This document shows, piece after piece, positions 27,688-36,519 of a stretch of 64,000 nt of DNA (positions are counted from its first letter, which is position 1; each line of letters opens with the position of its first letter). The DNA lies in NCBI RefSeq assembly GCF_020858115.1, contig NZ_JACYMM010000005.1, positions 1-64,000 of the forward strand. The letters run 5' to 3'. The notes beneath the pieces were generated by a model. That model did not search any database, was not told the origin of the DNA, and saw nothing but the letters and a program-made list of their open reading frames with translations. Both the position numbers and the translations under genes were made by a program. Source of the DNA: Janthinobacterium sp. FW305-129 (GTDB lineage Bacteria > Pseudomonadota > Gammaproteobacteria > Burkholderiales > Burkholderiaceae_D).

Positions 27688-28449
27688 ATGCAAGCACATA
27701 TTATGGATTCCGGCCTCGAAAACTGGCATGATTTTGAAGTGGAATCGCGGCGGGAAATCATCGCCTTGCTGCGCAGCATCAGCGAAAAGAACCAGCTGAT
27801 CCGCATGCTGATCCACGGTGAATCCGATGTGTGCGTCACTTCCATCCTGGATGTCGATGCCGACCGCAATACCGTCATCCTCGACCGTTCCGTGAACGCC
27901 GACCAGAACCGGCGCATGGTGGCCGCCACGGGCATTTCGTTTGAAACCTCGCTCGACAAGATCCGCATCCTGTTTGCCAGCGCCCTCGTGGAAGAGTGCA
28001 GCTACGGCGGCACGCCCGCCCTGAAAATTGCCATTCCAGAAACATTGATCCGCTTGCAGCGGCGCGAGTACTACCGCATGACGACGCCCGTGAGCAATCC
28101 CGTGCGCGTGGCGATTCCCCTGCCGCCCTCGCTGGGCGGCGCCGACACCCTGTTCCCGCTGGCCGACATCAGCTGCGGCGGCATCGCCATCCTCGACAAT
28201 AAACTGATGCTGGGCGAAACCATCGGCAGGGACTACCCAGGCTGCCGCATCGACTTGCCCGACGTCGGCATCGTCACCGCGACTTTGCAAATTCGCAATT
28301 CGCTGGACATGACCTTGCTGAACAACAAGCTGAACCGCCGCCTCGGCTGCCAGTTCGTCGACCTGCCGCGCAGCATGCTGGCGCACGTGCAGCGCTATAT
28401 CACGCGCCTTGAACGAGAGCGCAATGCCAGGATGGCAGGGTTGGGCTGA
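27688..28449 (+). CDS. ycgR: Flagellar brake protein YcgR (PilZ, c-di-GMP receptor)
   Basis: This 253-residue protein has an N-terminal YcgR domain (about 15-125) and a C-terminal PilZ domain. The c-di-GMP motifs are RxxxR in LQRREYYRMTTP and DxSxxG in LADISCGGIAILD. In enterics the c-di-GMP-bound form acts on the motor (FliG/MotA) and slows swimming. ATG 27688 gives the family N-terminus; the open frame extends upstream into flhX. It closes the fliD-fliS-fliT block, and a diguanylate cyclase gene lies a few kilobases upstream. A palindromic repeat follows its stop. Confidence 0.92.
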   Translation: MQAHIMDSGLENWHDFEVESRREIIALLRSISEKNQLIRMLIHGESDVCVTSILDVDADRNTVILDRSVNADQNRRMVAATGISFETSLDKIRILFASALVEECSYGGTPALKIAIPETLIRLQRREYYRMTTPVSNPVRVAIPLPPSLGGADTLFPLADISCGGIAILDNKLMLGETIGRDYPGCRIDLPDVGIVTATLQIRNSLDMTLLNNKLNRRLGCQFVDLPRSMLAHVQRYITRLERERNARMAGLG

Positions 28450-28454
28450 TCATA

Positions 28455-28536
28455 GATAACCCAAAACGAAGACTGGGGTCGGACGGGGACGCCGAGTCCT
28501 TAAGGTCCGACCCCGGCCCTTGCGCTTGGGGTTATC
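28455..28536. repeat. Intergenic palindromic repeat, copy A (ycgR/fliE)
   Basis: Outer arms GATAACCC (28455-28462) and GGGTTATC (28529-28536) enclose inner arms GGGGTCGGAC (28475-28484) and GTCCGACCCC (28505-28514). The inner arms and the flank GGCCCTTGCGCTTGGGG match copies at 51819-51886 and 62952-63016. The centre of this copy differs from the other two. It lies between the convergent ends of ycgR and fliE and could also act as a terminator. Confidence 0.8.
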
Positions 28537-28541
28537 ATAAG

Positions 28542-28883
28542 TTACACCTGCATATTCATGATCTCGTGATACGCCGATACGAGCTTGTTGCGCACCTGCA
28601 CCGTCGCCTGGAATTCGATGCTCGACTTTTGCATCGATACCATCACGTCCGACAGACTGACCTTTTCGTCACCCATGGTAAAGCGCTGGCCCAGCGCCGA
28701 CGAGGCCTTTTGCGCGCCGCTCACGGAATCGAGCGCGCTCTTGAAGGCATCGGCAAAATTCACCTTCGCTGCCGGCATTTCGGTCTGGATCGCCGGTATT
28801 TTCGCCTCCGGCCGCGTGGCCGCCGACTTCAGTTGCGCGATCATCGCCTCGATCCTGCTGCTATCGATACCGCCTGTTTTCAC
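28542..28883 (-). CDS. fliE: Flagellar hook-basal body protein FliE
   Basis: This 113-residue protein is FliE, which links the MS ring to the rod and is exported first. The C-terminal conserved part reads FADAFKSALDSVSGAQ, SLSDVMVSMQKSSIEFQATVQVRNKLVSAYHEIMNM. GGGAGG ahead of GTG 28883 decides the start; the open frame extends to 28976 without SD. It is transcribed divergently from fliF, across a 300-base gap, as in many beta- and gammaproteobacteria. Confidence 0.95.
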   Translation of the reverse strand: MKTGGIDSSRIEAMIAQLKSAATRPEAKIPAIQTEMPAAKVNFADAFKSALDSVSGAQKASSALGQRFTMGDEKVSLSDVMVSMQKSSIEFQATVQVRNKLVSAYHEIMNMQV

Positions 28884-29183
28884 TTTGCCTCCCGATTCTG
28901 GTCTGCTGCATAACTGTTCCTTGCCTGTTGCACCCAGAGAACAAAACCCTGGCTTGCAAGGCAACGACGGGTACAATAACTTCCGTCACATGTTGCCAGG
29001 GTTCCACAATACCAGCGCCAACGCCAGCCGCTCGGCCGAGCAGGCGGCAAAAGCGCCTTCTATTTGGACGATTGAAGCGCGTGACAGTGGCGGATAATTC
29101 TGCATATCGCCCCCTCCTCCTGAGGAAGCGGCCCCCACGCACCACCCAATACCCGTAAATAACACGCGCCCTGGAAGGCAATC
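28884..29183. other. Divergent control region between fliE and fliF
   Basis: This 300-base gap carries the promoters of the fliE and fliFGHIJK units. I see no complete sigma54 or FliA promoter. On the plus strand GCGGATAA (29090-29097) resembles a FliA -10 but lacks a -35, and TTGAAG/GATAAT (29072/29093) is a weak sigma70 pair with a 15-base spacer. No gene is supported here. Confidence 0.5.
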
Positions 29184-30899
29184 ATGGCTGTAGCCGAAGA
29201 AATCGATGTGAACCGCATACCGCCGGAACCGGCGCCTGCCCGCTCGCCCGTGGAATCCGTGCAAGCCTTCGCCAAGACGCCGATGGGCAAGAATTTCCTG
29301 CGCGGCCTGGGCGTGGCGGCACTGGTCGCCATCGGCGTGGCCCTCTACATGTGGAACCAGCCGCCCGAATACAAGGTCCTGTTCTCCAACTACACGGACC
29401 GCGACGGCGGCGCCATCACCGCGTCGCTGGACCAGCTGGGCATCAAGCACAAGTTTTCCGAAGGCGGCGGCGCCATTCTCGTGCCGACCGAGCAAGTCCA
29501 CGACGCCCGCCTGAAGCTGGCCGCGCAAGGCTTGCCGAAAGGCGGCAACGTGGGCTTCGAGCTGATGGAAAACCAGAAGCTGGGCGTGTCGCAATTCCTG
29601 GAACAGGTCAATTTCCAGCGCGCACTGGAAGGCGAACTGGCGAAATCGATCGAATCGGTGTCCGCCGTCGACACGGCGCGCGTCCACCTGGCCCTGCCCA
29701 AACCGTCCGTCTTCGTGCGCGACCAGCAAAAACCCACGGCTTCCGTGCTGCTGAACCTGCATCCGGGCCGCGGCCTCGACCAATTGCAGGTCAGCGCCAT
29801 CGTGCACCTGGTGGCGTCCAGCGTGCCGGAGTTGCTGCCGATCAATGTCACCGTGGTCGACCAGGCCGGCACCTTGCTGTCGAACCAGGAAAAGGACAAG
29901 GACCGCGCCAACGGCATCAAGAGCCTGGACCCGAACCAGCTGAAGTACGTGCAGCAATTGCAGCAAAGCGTGATCAAGCAGGTCGAATCGATCTTGCTGC
30001 CCATCGTCGGCGAAGGCAATGTGCGCGCCGAAGCGACGGCCGATGTTGATTTTTCGCAAAGCGAGCAGGCGGCCGAAACCTACAAGCCGAACTCGCCGCC
30101 GGAAGCGTCCACCATCCGCAGCCAGCAGACGAGCGAATCGACGGGCGCCGGCAATGCCAACCCGTCCGGCGTGCCGGGCGCGCTGTCGAACCAGCCGCCT
30201 GGCGTGGCCACGGCGCCGCTGACGGCCGAGGCACCGGGCGCTCCGGCCGGCGCGCCGACGGCGCCCACGCAAAAGGAATCGACGACGAATTATGAAGTCG
30301 ACAAGACCGTGCGCTACGAGCAGAAATCCATGGGCGGCCTGCGCCGCCTGTCGGTGGCCGTCGTCGTCAACTACCGCCGCAGCATCGGCAAGGATGGCAA
30401 GGTCACGGTCACGCCGATTTCGCCTGCCGAAATGGTGCAGATCAATAACCTGGTCAAGGAAGCGATGGGCTACAACAAGGAGCGCGGCGACAGCTTCAGC
30501 GTGGCCAACTCGCCGTTCGACGGCATCGACCGCGCGCCGGAAGGCAAGCTGGAGTGGTGGCGCGACCCGGCCAACTTGCCGCTGGCCAAGGAACTGGCGA
30601 AATTCCTCATCACGGCCCTGATCCTGCTGTATATCTTCATCAAGATCGTGCGCCCGATGCTGCGCCCCGTGATGCGCAAGATCGACGATTTCGGCGCGCC
30701 GCCGCCCGTGATCGAGCCGGAACTGCCGAAGACGGACGAAGAAAACGAAGTCCTGCTCAGCGAAGCCGAGCTGGAAGAACTGGAAGAAGACACGGCCCGC
30801 GGCTACCGCGAAAACCTGGCCATGGCCAGGAAACTGGCGCAGGAAGACCCGCGCGTGGTGGCCAACGTAATCAAAGCATGGATAGGCAATAATGACTGA
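29184..30899 (+). CDS. fliF: Flagellar MS-ring protein FliF
   Basis: This 571-residue protein forms the MS ring in the inner membrane. It has TM1 near residues 41-58, ring-building domains (EYKVLFSNYTDRDGGAI, LPKGGNVGFELME, RALEGELAKSIESV, RVHLALPKPSVFVR) and an Ala/Pro-rich loop around 305-365. TM2 is near 470-490 (FLITALILLYIFIKIV). The C-terminal tail binds FliG. It starts the fliFGHIJK operon and overlaps fliG by 8 bases. Confidence 0.98.
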   Translation: MAVAEEIDVNRIPPEPAPARSPVESVQAFAKTPMGKNFLRGLGVAALVAIGVALYMWNQPPEYKVLFSNYTDRDGGAITASLDQLGIKHKFSEGGGAILVPTEQVHDARLKLAAQGLPKGGNVGFELMENQKLGVSQFLEQVNFQRALEGELAKSIESVSAVDTARVHLALPKPSVFVRDQQKPTASVLLNLHPGRGLDQLQVSAIVHLVASSVPELLPINVTVVDQAGTLLSNQEKDKDRANGIKSLDPNQLKYVQQLQQSVIKQVESILLPIVGEGNVRAEATADVDFSQSEQAAETYKPNSPPEASTIRSQQTSESTGAGNANPSGVPGALSNQPPGVATAPLTAEAPGAPAGAPTAPTQKESTTNYEVDKTVRYEQKSMGGLRRLSVAVVVNYRRSIGKDGKVTVTPISPAEMVQINNLVKEAMGYNKERGDSFSVANSPFDGIDRAPEGKLEWWRDPANLPLAKELAKFLITALILLYIFIKIVRPMLRPVMRKIDDFGAPPPVIEPELPKTDEENEVLLSEAELEELEEDTARGYRENLAMARKLAQEDPRVVANVIKAWIGNND

Positions 30900-31890
30900 G
30901 ACAACGGGACTGCAAAAAGCATCGATCCTGATGCTGGCACTGGGCGAGAGCGAAGCGGCCGAGGTCATGAAATTCCTCGGCCCGCGCGAAGTGCTGAAAC
31001 TGGGCGCCGCCATGGCCACCATGAAGGGCATCGCGCACGAACAGGTGGTCGAGGTGCTCGACGACTTCCGCGCGCAGACGGAACTCAATTCCACCGTCGG
31101 CCTCGATTCGGACGAATACATCCGCCAGGTGCTGACCAAGGCGCTGGGCGACGACAAGGCGTCCGTGCTGCTGTCGCGCATCCTGGGCGGCAAGGACGCG
31201 TCCGGCATCGAATCGCTGAAATGGATGGATTCGCAATCCGTGTCCGAGCTGATCCGCAACGAACACCCGCAGATCATCGCCACCATCCTGGTCCACCTGG
31301 AACGCGACCAGGCGTGCGAAATCCTCGGCCATTTCACGGACCGCCTGCGCAACGACGTGGTGCTGCGCATCGCCACCCTGGACGGCGTGCAGCCGGCCGC
31401 CTTGCGCGAACTCAACGATGTGTTGACGAAACTGCTGTCCGGTAACGAAAACATCAAGAAATCGTCGCTGGGCGGCGTGCGCGCGGCGGCCGAGATCCTG
31501 AACTTCATGAGCGGCGAGCAAGAAGGCTCCGTCATGGACAATATCAAGAACTACGACAATGACATGGCGCAAAAGATCATGGACGAAATGTTCGTGTTCG
31601 ACAACGTCATCGATATCGACGACCGCGGCATCCAGCTGCTGCTGCGCGAAGTGCAGTCGGAAATGCTGATCATCGCCCTGAAAGGCGCTTCGCAGGAGCT
31701 GCGCGACAAGATCTTCAAGAACATGTCGCAGCGCGCCGGCGAGATGATGCGCGAGGACCTGGAATCGAAAGGCCCCGTGCGCCTGTCGGAAGTGGAATCG
31801 CAGCAGAAGCAGATCCTGCAGATCGTGCGCCGCCTGGCGGACGAAGGGCAGATCGTATTAGGCGGAAAAGGCGAGGATTCGTTTGTCTAA
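30892..31890 (+). CDS. fliG: Flagellar motor switch protein FliG
   Basis: This 332-residue protein is the rotor component that takes torque from the stator and sets rotation direction with FliM/FliN. It shows KASILMLALGE at the N-terminus, the EHPQ motif in NEHPQIIATILVHLE in the middle domain, and the C-terminal charged torque helix region (DDRGIQLLLREVQSEMLIIALKG). Length is normal. It overlaps fliF at the start and fliH at the end by 8 bases each, so translation is coupled. Confidence 0.98.
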   Translation: MTETTGLQKASILMLALGESEAAEVMKFLGPREVLKLGAAMATMKGIAHEQVVEVLDDFRAQTELNSTVGLDSDEYIRQVLTKALGDDKASVLLSRILGGKDASGIESLKWMDSQSVSELIRNEHPQIIATILVHLERDQACEILGHFTDRLRNDVVLRIATLDGVQPAALRELNDVLTKLLSGNENIKKSSLGGVRAAAEILNFMSGEQEGSVMDNIKNYDNDMAQKIMDEMFVFDNVIDIDDRGIQLLLREVQSEMLIIALKGASQELRDKIFKNMSQRAGEMMREDLESKGPVRLSEVESQQKQILQIVRRLADEGQIVLGGKGEDSFV

Positions 31891-32635
31891 TCTGATTCCC
31901 AAAGAGCAGCAAACCGCCTACCAGCGCTGGGAAATGACCTCGTTTGGCGACGAGCGCCCCAGCGTGGTGGCGGCGCGCAAGCTGCTCGAACCGGATCCCG
32001 AACCGGAAATCGACCCGTTTGCCGAGCTGCACGAGGAGGAGCTGGCCCCGCCGCTCGAATACCCGACACAGGAAGAACTCGACGCCATCCGCGAGGAAGC
32101 GCGCGCCACGGCCTTCGACGAGGGCCGCGCGGCCGGCTATGCGGAAGGCCACGCGGCCGGGCATGCCGATGGCCATGCGCAATCGTATGCGGAAGGCAAG
32201 GCTGCCTCCGCCGTGGAACTGGCGCACCTGCAAACCATCGCCGTCGACTTCGGCACGGCCGTGCAGCAGGCCGACGAGCTGATCGCCAACGACGTCATGG
32301 AGCTGGCCCTGCAACTGGCCAAGGGCATGCTTAAGACGGCCTTGCCCGTGCGCCCCGAACTGATGCTGCCGATGGTGCGCGAAGCCATCGAATACTTGCC
32401 CGTACTGCAACAACCTGCCTTGCTGATGCTCAACCCCGAAGACGCGCAAGTGGTACGCGACGGCATCGGCGATGAACTCGACAAGGGTGGCTGGCGCGTC
32501 ATCGAAGACCCGTCCGTGGAACGCGGCGGTTGCAAGATCGACACGGCCAGCAACCAGATCGATGCGCAGGCGTCCACACGCTGGCAGCGCCTGACGCATG
32601 CGCTGGGCAAGGACCTGGACTGGCTGGCGCCGTGA
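31883..32635 (+). CDS. fliH: Flagellar assembly protein FliH
   Basis: This 250-residue protein is FliH, the stator-like regulator of the FliI ATPase in flagellar export. The N-terminal part is acidic ([21 protein letters not shown]). The middle has the FliH glycine-repeat helix pattern ([20 protein letters not shown]), and the C-terminus binds FliI. The start appears to be TTG 31883, with GAGG seven bases upstream, overlapping the fliG stop. The fliI GTG overlaps its stop. Confidence 0.93.
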   Translation: MSNLIPKEQQTAYQRWEMTSFGDERPSVVAARKLLEPDPEPEIDPFAELHEEELAPPLEYPTQEELDAIREEARATAFDEGRAAGYAEGHAAGHADGHAQSYAEGKAASAVELAHLQTIAVDFGTAVQQADELIANDVMELALQLAKGMLKTALPVRPELMLPMVREAIEYLPVLQQPALLMLNPEDAQVVRDGIGDELDKGGWRVIEDPSVERGGCKIDTASNQIDAQASTRWQRLTHALGKDLDWLAP

Positions 32636-34041
32636 GCGAGCCCGTCAAAGGCCCCACCGCCCATGCGGCGCGCTGGCGCGCCTACCTGAGCGACTGTACG
32701 GCCGTGGTCGGCTTTGTGGAGCCGATGCAGATTTCGGGCCGGGTCACGCGCGTGGCCGGCCTGGTGATGGAAGCGGTGGGCCTGCGCCTGGCCGTCGGCG
32801 CCGCCTGCACCGTGCCGCTGCCGAATGGCGGCCGGGTCGAGGCGGAAGTCGTGGGTTTTGAAGGCGACCGCCTGTTCCTCATGCCGCAAAGCGACGTCGA
32901 GGGCATCGTGCCCGGCACGCGCGTATTTTCCGTCGAACCGGCCATCCCCCGCCCCGGCAGCGTGGCACACCCGCGCCGCCGCCCCAGCGACCGCGCGCGC
33001 CACCTGCCCGTGGGGCCGCAACTGCTGGGCCGCGTGCTCGACGGCGCGGGCCGGCCGCTCGACCAGCTGGGCCCGCTGCACACGACCGACAGCGCGCCCA
33101 TCAACGTGCGCCCCGCCAACCCCCTTGGCCGCGCGCCCATCGTCGATACGCTCGACGTGGGCGTGCGCTCGATCAATGCCATGCTGACCGTGGGCCGTGG
33201 CCAGCGCATGGGCCTGTTCGCCGGTTCCGGCGTCGGTAAAAGCGTGCTGCTGGGCATGATGGCCCGCTACACGGAGGCGGACGTGATCGTCGTCGGCCTG
33301 ATCGGCGAACGGGGCCGCGAAGTCAAGGAATTCATCGAGCAAATCCTGGGGCCGGAAGGCCTGGCCCGTTCCGTCGTCGTGGCCGCGCCGGCCGACACGC
33401 CGCCGCTGATGCGCCTGCAAGGGGCCGCGTATGCGACGGCGATCGCCGAACATTTCCGCGACCAGGGGCAAAACGTGCTCTTGATCATGGATTCGCTGAC
33501 CCGCTACGCCATGGCGCAGCGCGAAATCGCCCTGGCCATCGGCGAGCCGCCCGCCACCAAGGGCTATCCGCCATCCGTCTTCGCCAAGCTGCCCGTGCTG
33601 GTGGAGCGGGCCGGCAATGGCGAGGAAGGCGGCGGCTCGATCACCGCCTTCTACACCGTGCTGACCGAGGGCGACGACCAGCAAGACCCGATCGCCGACT
33701 CGGCGCGCGCCATCCTGGATGGGCATATCGTGCTGAACCGCCGCCTGGCCGAAGCGGGCCATTATCCCGCCATCGACATCGAGCAATCGATTTCGCGCGC
33801 CGCCCACTCGATCACCACGCACGAACACCAGCAGCAGGCGCGCAAGCTGAAACAGCTGTATTCGCGCTACGAGCGCAGCCGCGACCTGATCAGCGTGGGC
33901 GCCTACAGCGCCGGCACCGACCCCGTGCTGGACCAGGCCATCGCCCTGCACGATAAGATCGAAGCGTTTTTGCAGCAGCAAATCACGGAGCGGGTCAGCA
34001 TGGACGAGAGCTTGGGGCAACTTACCGCTCTATTTGACTGA
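32632..34041 (+). CDS. fliI: Flagellum-specific ATP synthase FliI
   Basis: This 469-residue ATPase energises and organises flagellar protein export. Walker A is AGSGVGKS (Lys203), and Walker B is [39 protein letters not shown] and [14 protein letters not shown] are family signatures. GTG 32632 overlaps the fliH TGA (GTGA) and gives the usual length; the open frame extends upstream within fliH. It is homologous to F1 beta and to the T3SS ATPases, and the context fixes it as flagellar. Confidence 0.97.
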   Translation: MSEPVKGPTAHAARWRAYLSDCTAVVGFVEPMQISGRVTRVAGLVMEAVGLRLAVGAACTVPLPNGGRVEAEVVGFEGDRLFLMPQSDVEGIVPGTRVFSVEPAIPRPGSVAHPRRRPSDRARHLPVGPQLLGRVLDGAGRPLDQLGPLHTTDSAPINVRPANPLGRAPIVDTLDVGVRSINAMLTVGRGQRMGLFAGSGVGKSVLLGMMARYTEADVIVVGLIGERGREVKEFIEQILGPEGLARSVVVAAPADTPPLMRLQGAAYATAIAEHFRDQGQNVLLIMDSLTRYAMAQREIALAIGEPPATKGYPPSVFAKLPVLVERAGNGEEGGGSITAFYTVLTEGDDQQDPIADSARAILDGHIVLNRRLAEAGHYPAIDIEQSISRAAHSITTHEHQQQARKLKQLYSRYERSRDLISVGAYSAGTDPVLDQAIALHDKIEAFLQQQITERVSMDESLGQLTALFD

Positions 34042-34073
34042 TTAGGGCTTGCACAGCGGGAATATAATCAGCC

Positions 34074-34514
34074 ATGGCTTCTCCTTCCCAACTTGCAACC
34101 CTGATCGACCTCGCCCAGCGCGAAACGGATGATTGCGCCAAGCGCCTGGGCGCGGCCCTGAAAGCGCTCGACGATTGCCGCCAGAAGCTCGACATGCTGT
34201 CCGGCTACCGCGACGACTATGCCAAGCGCTTCGAGACGAGCATGAGCAGCGGCATCACGCCCATGGCCTACCGCAACTTCCAGGCCTTCATGGTCAAGCT
34301 CGACAGCGCCATCCTGGGCCAGCAGCAAGTGGTCGAGCATGCGCAAGCGCGCAGCGAGAATGAAAAGATGCGTTGGCAGCTGGCCGAACGCAAGCGCATG
34401 TCGTACACCACCCTGAACAACCGGGCGCAGGAACAGGCGCTGAAGCTGGAAAACAAGCGCGACCAGAAAGCAATGGATGAGCACGCGGCGCGACAAGCCT
34501 ATTACAAACGCTAA
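34074..34514 (+). CDS. fliJ: Flagellar export protein FliJ
   Basis: This 146-residue protein is FliJ, a coiled-coil protein that fits into the FliI hexamer like the gamma subunit of F1. It is helical throughout (LATLIDLAQRETDDCAKRLG, YRNFQAFMVKLDSAILGQQQ) with heptad-like spacing. It sits between fliI and fliK as in most flagellar operons, 32 bases after fliI and 19 before fliK. Confidence 0.92.
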   Translation: MASPSQLATLIDLAQRETDDCAKRLGAALKALDDCRQKLDMLSGYRDDYAKRFETSMSSGITPMAYRNFQAFMVKLDSAILGQQQVVEHAQARSENEKMRWQLAERKRMSYTTLNNRAQEQALKLENKRDQKAMDEHAARQAYYKR

Positions 34515-34533
34515 GCAACACTGAGGCAGCATC

Positions 34534-35814
34534 ATGCAAACCCAGCCAACCCCGATTTCCCAGATCGTCTCGCCGAACGCCACGCCGGGCGCCGCCAACC
34601 GCAGCCAGCCGTCCACCGGCGGCACGGCGGGCGACTTCCAGCGCACCCTGAACCGCCAGATCGAACAGCGGCAGGCCAGCCGCGCCATGGAGCAAGCGCA
34701 AGCACCCGCACCGGCGGCCCGCCCAGCCAGCCCTGCCGCCACGCCGCCCCCCGCGCCCCAGGCGCCCGCCAGCGAAGCGAAGCCGGCGCAAGCGGGCACC
34801 GAACCGGCGGCCGGCAGCGAGCAGCCGCCCGCCCCGGTTGCCGAGGCGGCCAAGCCAGCCAATGGCGATGCTTCCAGCACCGCGGCTGAGGCCAGCGTGC
34901 CCGCCGAAACCGCGCCGCCAGCCGATCCGGCCGCCGACATGCTGGCCCTGGTAGGCAGCATCCAGCTGGCCATCCAGCCGCCGGCAGCCAAGGCCGTGCC
35001 GGAACAGCCCGCGCGCGCCGGCATCAAGGTCGATGCCAAGGGCCTGGCCACGGGGCCATTGCTGGCAGCCGGCCAGGGCAGCGGCAAGGCTGCCGCCGCC
35101 ACGCCAGCGGACAGCGGCGACTTTGCCGCCAGCCTGGGCCAGGCCCAGGGCAAGGCAGTTGCCGGCAGCAGCCAGCCAGGCGCCAGCTTGCCAAGCGGCA
35201 AGGCCGAGGCGGGAAAACTGGCCATCGATGCCCAGTTGGCCGCCACCGCCAAGGCCGGCGCCGCCGTGGCCGAACCGATTCTCAAGGAAACTCCTGCCGA
35301 CCTGAGCCGCCTGGCGGCCCAGTTGCAGCCGGGCGCGCTGCAGCAGGCTGCCGCCGCCGTGGCCGTGCCGGCCGACAAGCTGACGGGCCGGGTCGGCACG
35401 CCGGCCTGGGACCAGCAGCTGGGGCAGAAAGTCGTGTGGATGGCGGCCGGTGGCGACCAGAGCGCCACCCTGACCCTGAATCCGCCCGACCTGGGCCCGG
35501 TGCAAGTGGTCCTGACCGTCACCAATGACCAGGCCGATGCCGCCTTCATGTCGGCCCAGCCCGAAGTACGCCAGGCGCTGGAAGCGGCCATGCCGCGCCT
35601 GCGCGAAATGATGAGTGAAGCGGGCATCGCCTTCGGCAGCGCCACCGTCTCGGCCGGCACGCCGGAACAGCAAAACCAGGGCGAGCGTGCCGCCTCTGGC
35701 GAGCGCCGCGGCAATGGCCAGGGCGGCGGCGTAGCGGGTGGCGAAATCGCCATCGCGCCAGCGGCGGGCACACGCGGCCGGCCCAGCCTGAGTGCCGTGG
35801 ATACCTTTGCCTGA
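34534..35814 (+). CDS. fliK: Flagellar hook-length control protein FliK
   Basis: This 426-residue protein is the canonical FliK, the molecular ruler that switches export from hook to filament substrates through FlhB. Residues 20-260 are Ala/Pro-rich and probably disordered. The C-terminal switch domain is clear: LGQKVVWMAAGGDQSATLTLNPPDLGPVQVVLTV and the helix PEVRQALEAAMPRLREMM. It is the last gene of fliFGHIJK and is followed by a hairpin terminator. A second FliK-like gene exists at 26171. Confidence 0.94.
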   Translation: MQTQPTPISQIVSPNATPGAANRSQPSTGGTAGDFQRTLNRQIEQRQASRAMEQAQAPAPAARPASPAATPPPAPQAPASEAKPAQAGTEPAAGSEQPPAPVAEAAKPANGDASSTAAEASVPAETAPPADPAADMLALVGSIQLAIQPPAAKAVPEQPARAGIKVDAKGLATGPLLAAGQGSGKAAAATPADSGDFAASLGQAQGKAVAGSSQPGASLPSGKAEAGKLAIDAQLAATAKAGAAVAEPILKETPADLSRLAAQLQPGALQQAAAAVAVPADKLTGRVGTPAWDQQLGQKVVWMAAGGDQSATLTLNPPDLGPVQVVLTVTNDQADAAFMSAQPEVRQALEAAMPRLREMMSEAGIAFGSATVSAGTPEQQNQGERAASGERRGNGQGGGVAGGEIAIAPAAGTRGRPSLSAVDTFA

Positions 35815-35883
35815 GGACAATTCGTCGTCCGCCAGCCGCTGGCGCGCCCCAAGGCGTAACTTTTCGTCTAAAAACAGCGAGTT

Positions 35884-35905
35884 GAGGGCGCTTCCGCCCT
35901 CTTTT
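35884..35905 (+). terminator. Terminator between fliK and fliL
   Basis: GAGGGCG (35884-35890) and CGCCCTC (35895-35901) with the 4-base loop CTTC are followed by TTTT. It splits the fli cluster into fliFGHIJK and fliLMNOPQR transcripts. Confidence 0.75.
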
Positions 35906-35930
35906 CACTGCATCCTTCTGCGCAGAATTT

Positions 35931-35938
35931 GCCGATAA
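35931..35938 (+). promoter_or_regulatory. FliA-type -10 element upstream of fliL (no good -35)
   Basis: GCCGATAA is a perfect match to the FliA -10, located after the fliK terminator and about 60 bases before fliL. The expected -35 position (35912-35915) reads ATCC, which does not match, so the element may be inactive or weak. Confidence 0.3.
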
Positions 35939-36000
35939 TGACATAATGGCGTCGTGATCCACTTCCATGCACTCGAGTACCATTGAAAGCAAATCCAAAA

Positions 36001-36513
36001 ATGAAAGCAGATCCGAAAGCAGATGCAGGCCTGGCCCCGGCCGGCGCCTCGAAAAAGAAGCTTCTGATCATCGTGCTGGCCTCGGTGCTGGTGGCTGGCG
36101 GCGTCGGTGGCGGTGCCGCCTGGTATTTCCTGCATGGCAAGGCCGATAAGGAAGAAGCGGCGCCCAGCAAGAAGAAACATGCCGCTTCCAAGGCAGGTCC
36201 GCCCGTTTTCGTGCCCATCGATGCCTTCACCGTCAACTTGCAGCCGGAAAATGGCGAGCAATACCTGCAAATCGCGTTTACCTTGCAGGCCAGCAGCCCG
36301 GAAGAAATGGACTTGATCAAGGTCAACATGCCGAAAGTGCGCAGCCGCTTGTTGCTGCTGCTGTCGGGCAAGAAAGCATCCGAACTCAATACCGTGGAAG
36401 GCAAGCAGCAACTGGCGGCCGAAATCATCAATCAGGTGAACCAGCCGTTCGAGGACAAAGGGCCGGAGCAGGACGTGACGGACGTATTATTTACCGCATT
36501 CATCATTCAATAA
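36001..36513 (+). CDS. fliL: Flagellar basal body-associated protein FliL
   Basis: FliL is a single-pass inner-membrane protein around the stator that supports motor torque. This copy of about 170 residues has a charged cytosolic start, one TM (KKLLIIVLASVLVAGGVGGG), a Lys-rich linker and a periplasmic domain (IDAFTVNLQPENGEQYLQIAFTL). The start is uncertain: ATG 36001 gives MKADPKAD, while TTG 35983 adds six residues (MKANPK) that look like a short duplication. It leads fliLMNOPQR. Confidence 0.92.
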   Translation: MKADPKADAGLAPAGASKKKLLIIVLASVLVAGGVGGGAAWYFLHGKADKEEAAPSKKKHAASKAGPPVFVPIDAFTVNLQPENGEQYLQIAFTLQASSPEEMDLIKVNMPKVRSRLLLLLSGKKASELNTVEGKQQLAAEIINQVNQPFEDKGPEQDVTDVLFTAFIIQ

Positions 36514-36519
36514 GCAGCC

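Noticed and set aside
28884..29183. Possible sigma54 promoter between fliE and fliF
   Set aside because: No GG-N10-GC element with the expected flanks was found on either strand by eye.
28986..31547. Minus-strand open frame of 853 codons across fliF and fliG
   Set aside because: It is antisense to two certain genes, reads as low-complexity Arg/His/Gly/Val-rich sequence and matches no family. It arises from the strong GC bias at third codon positions.
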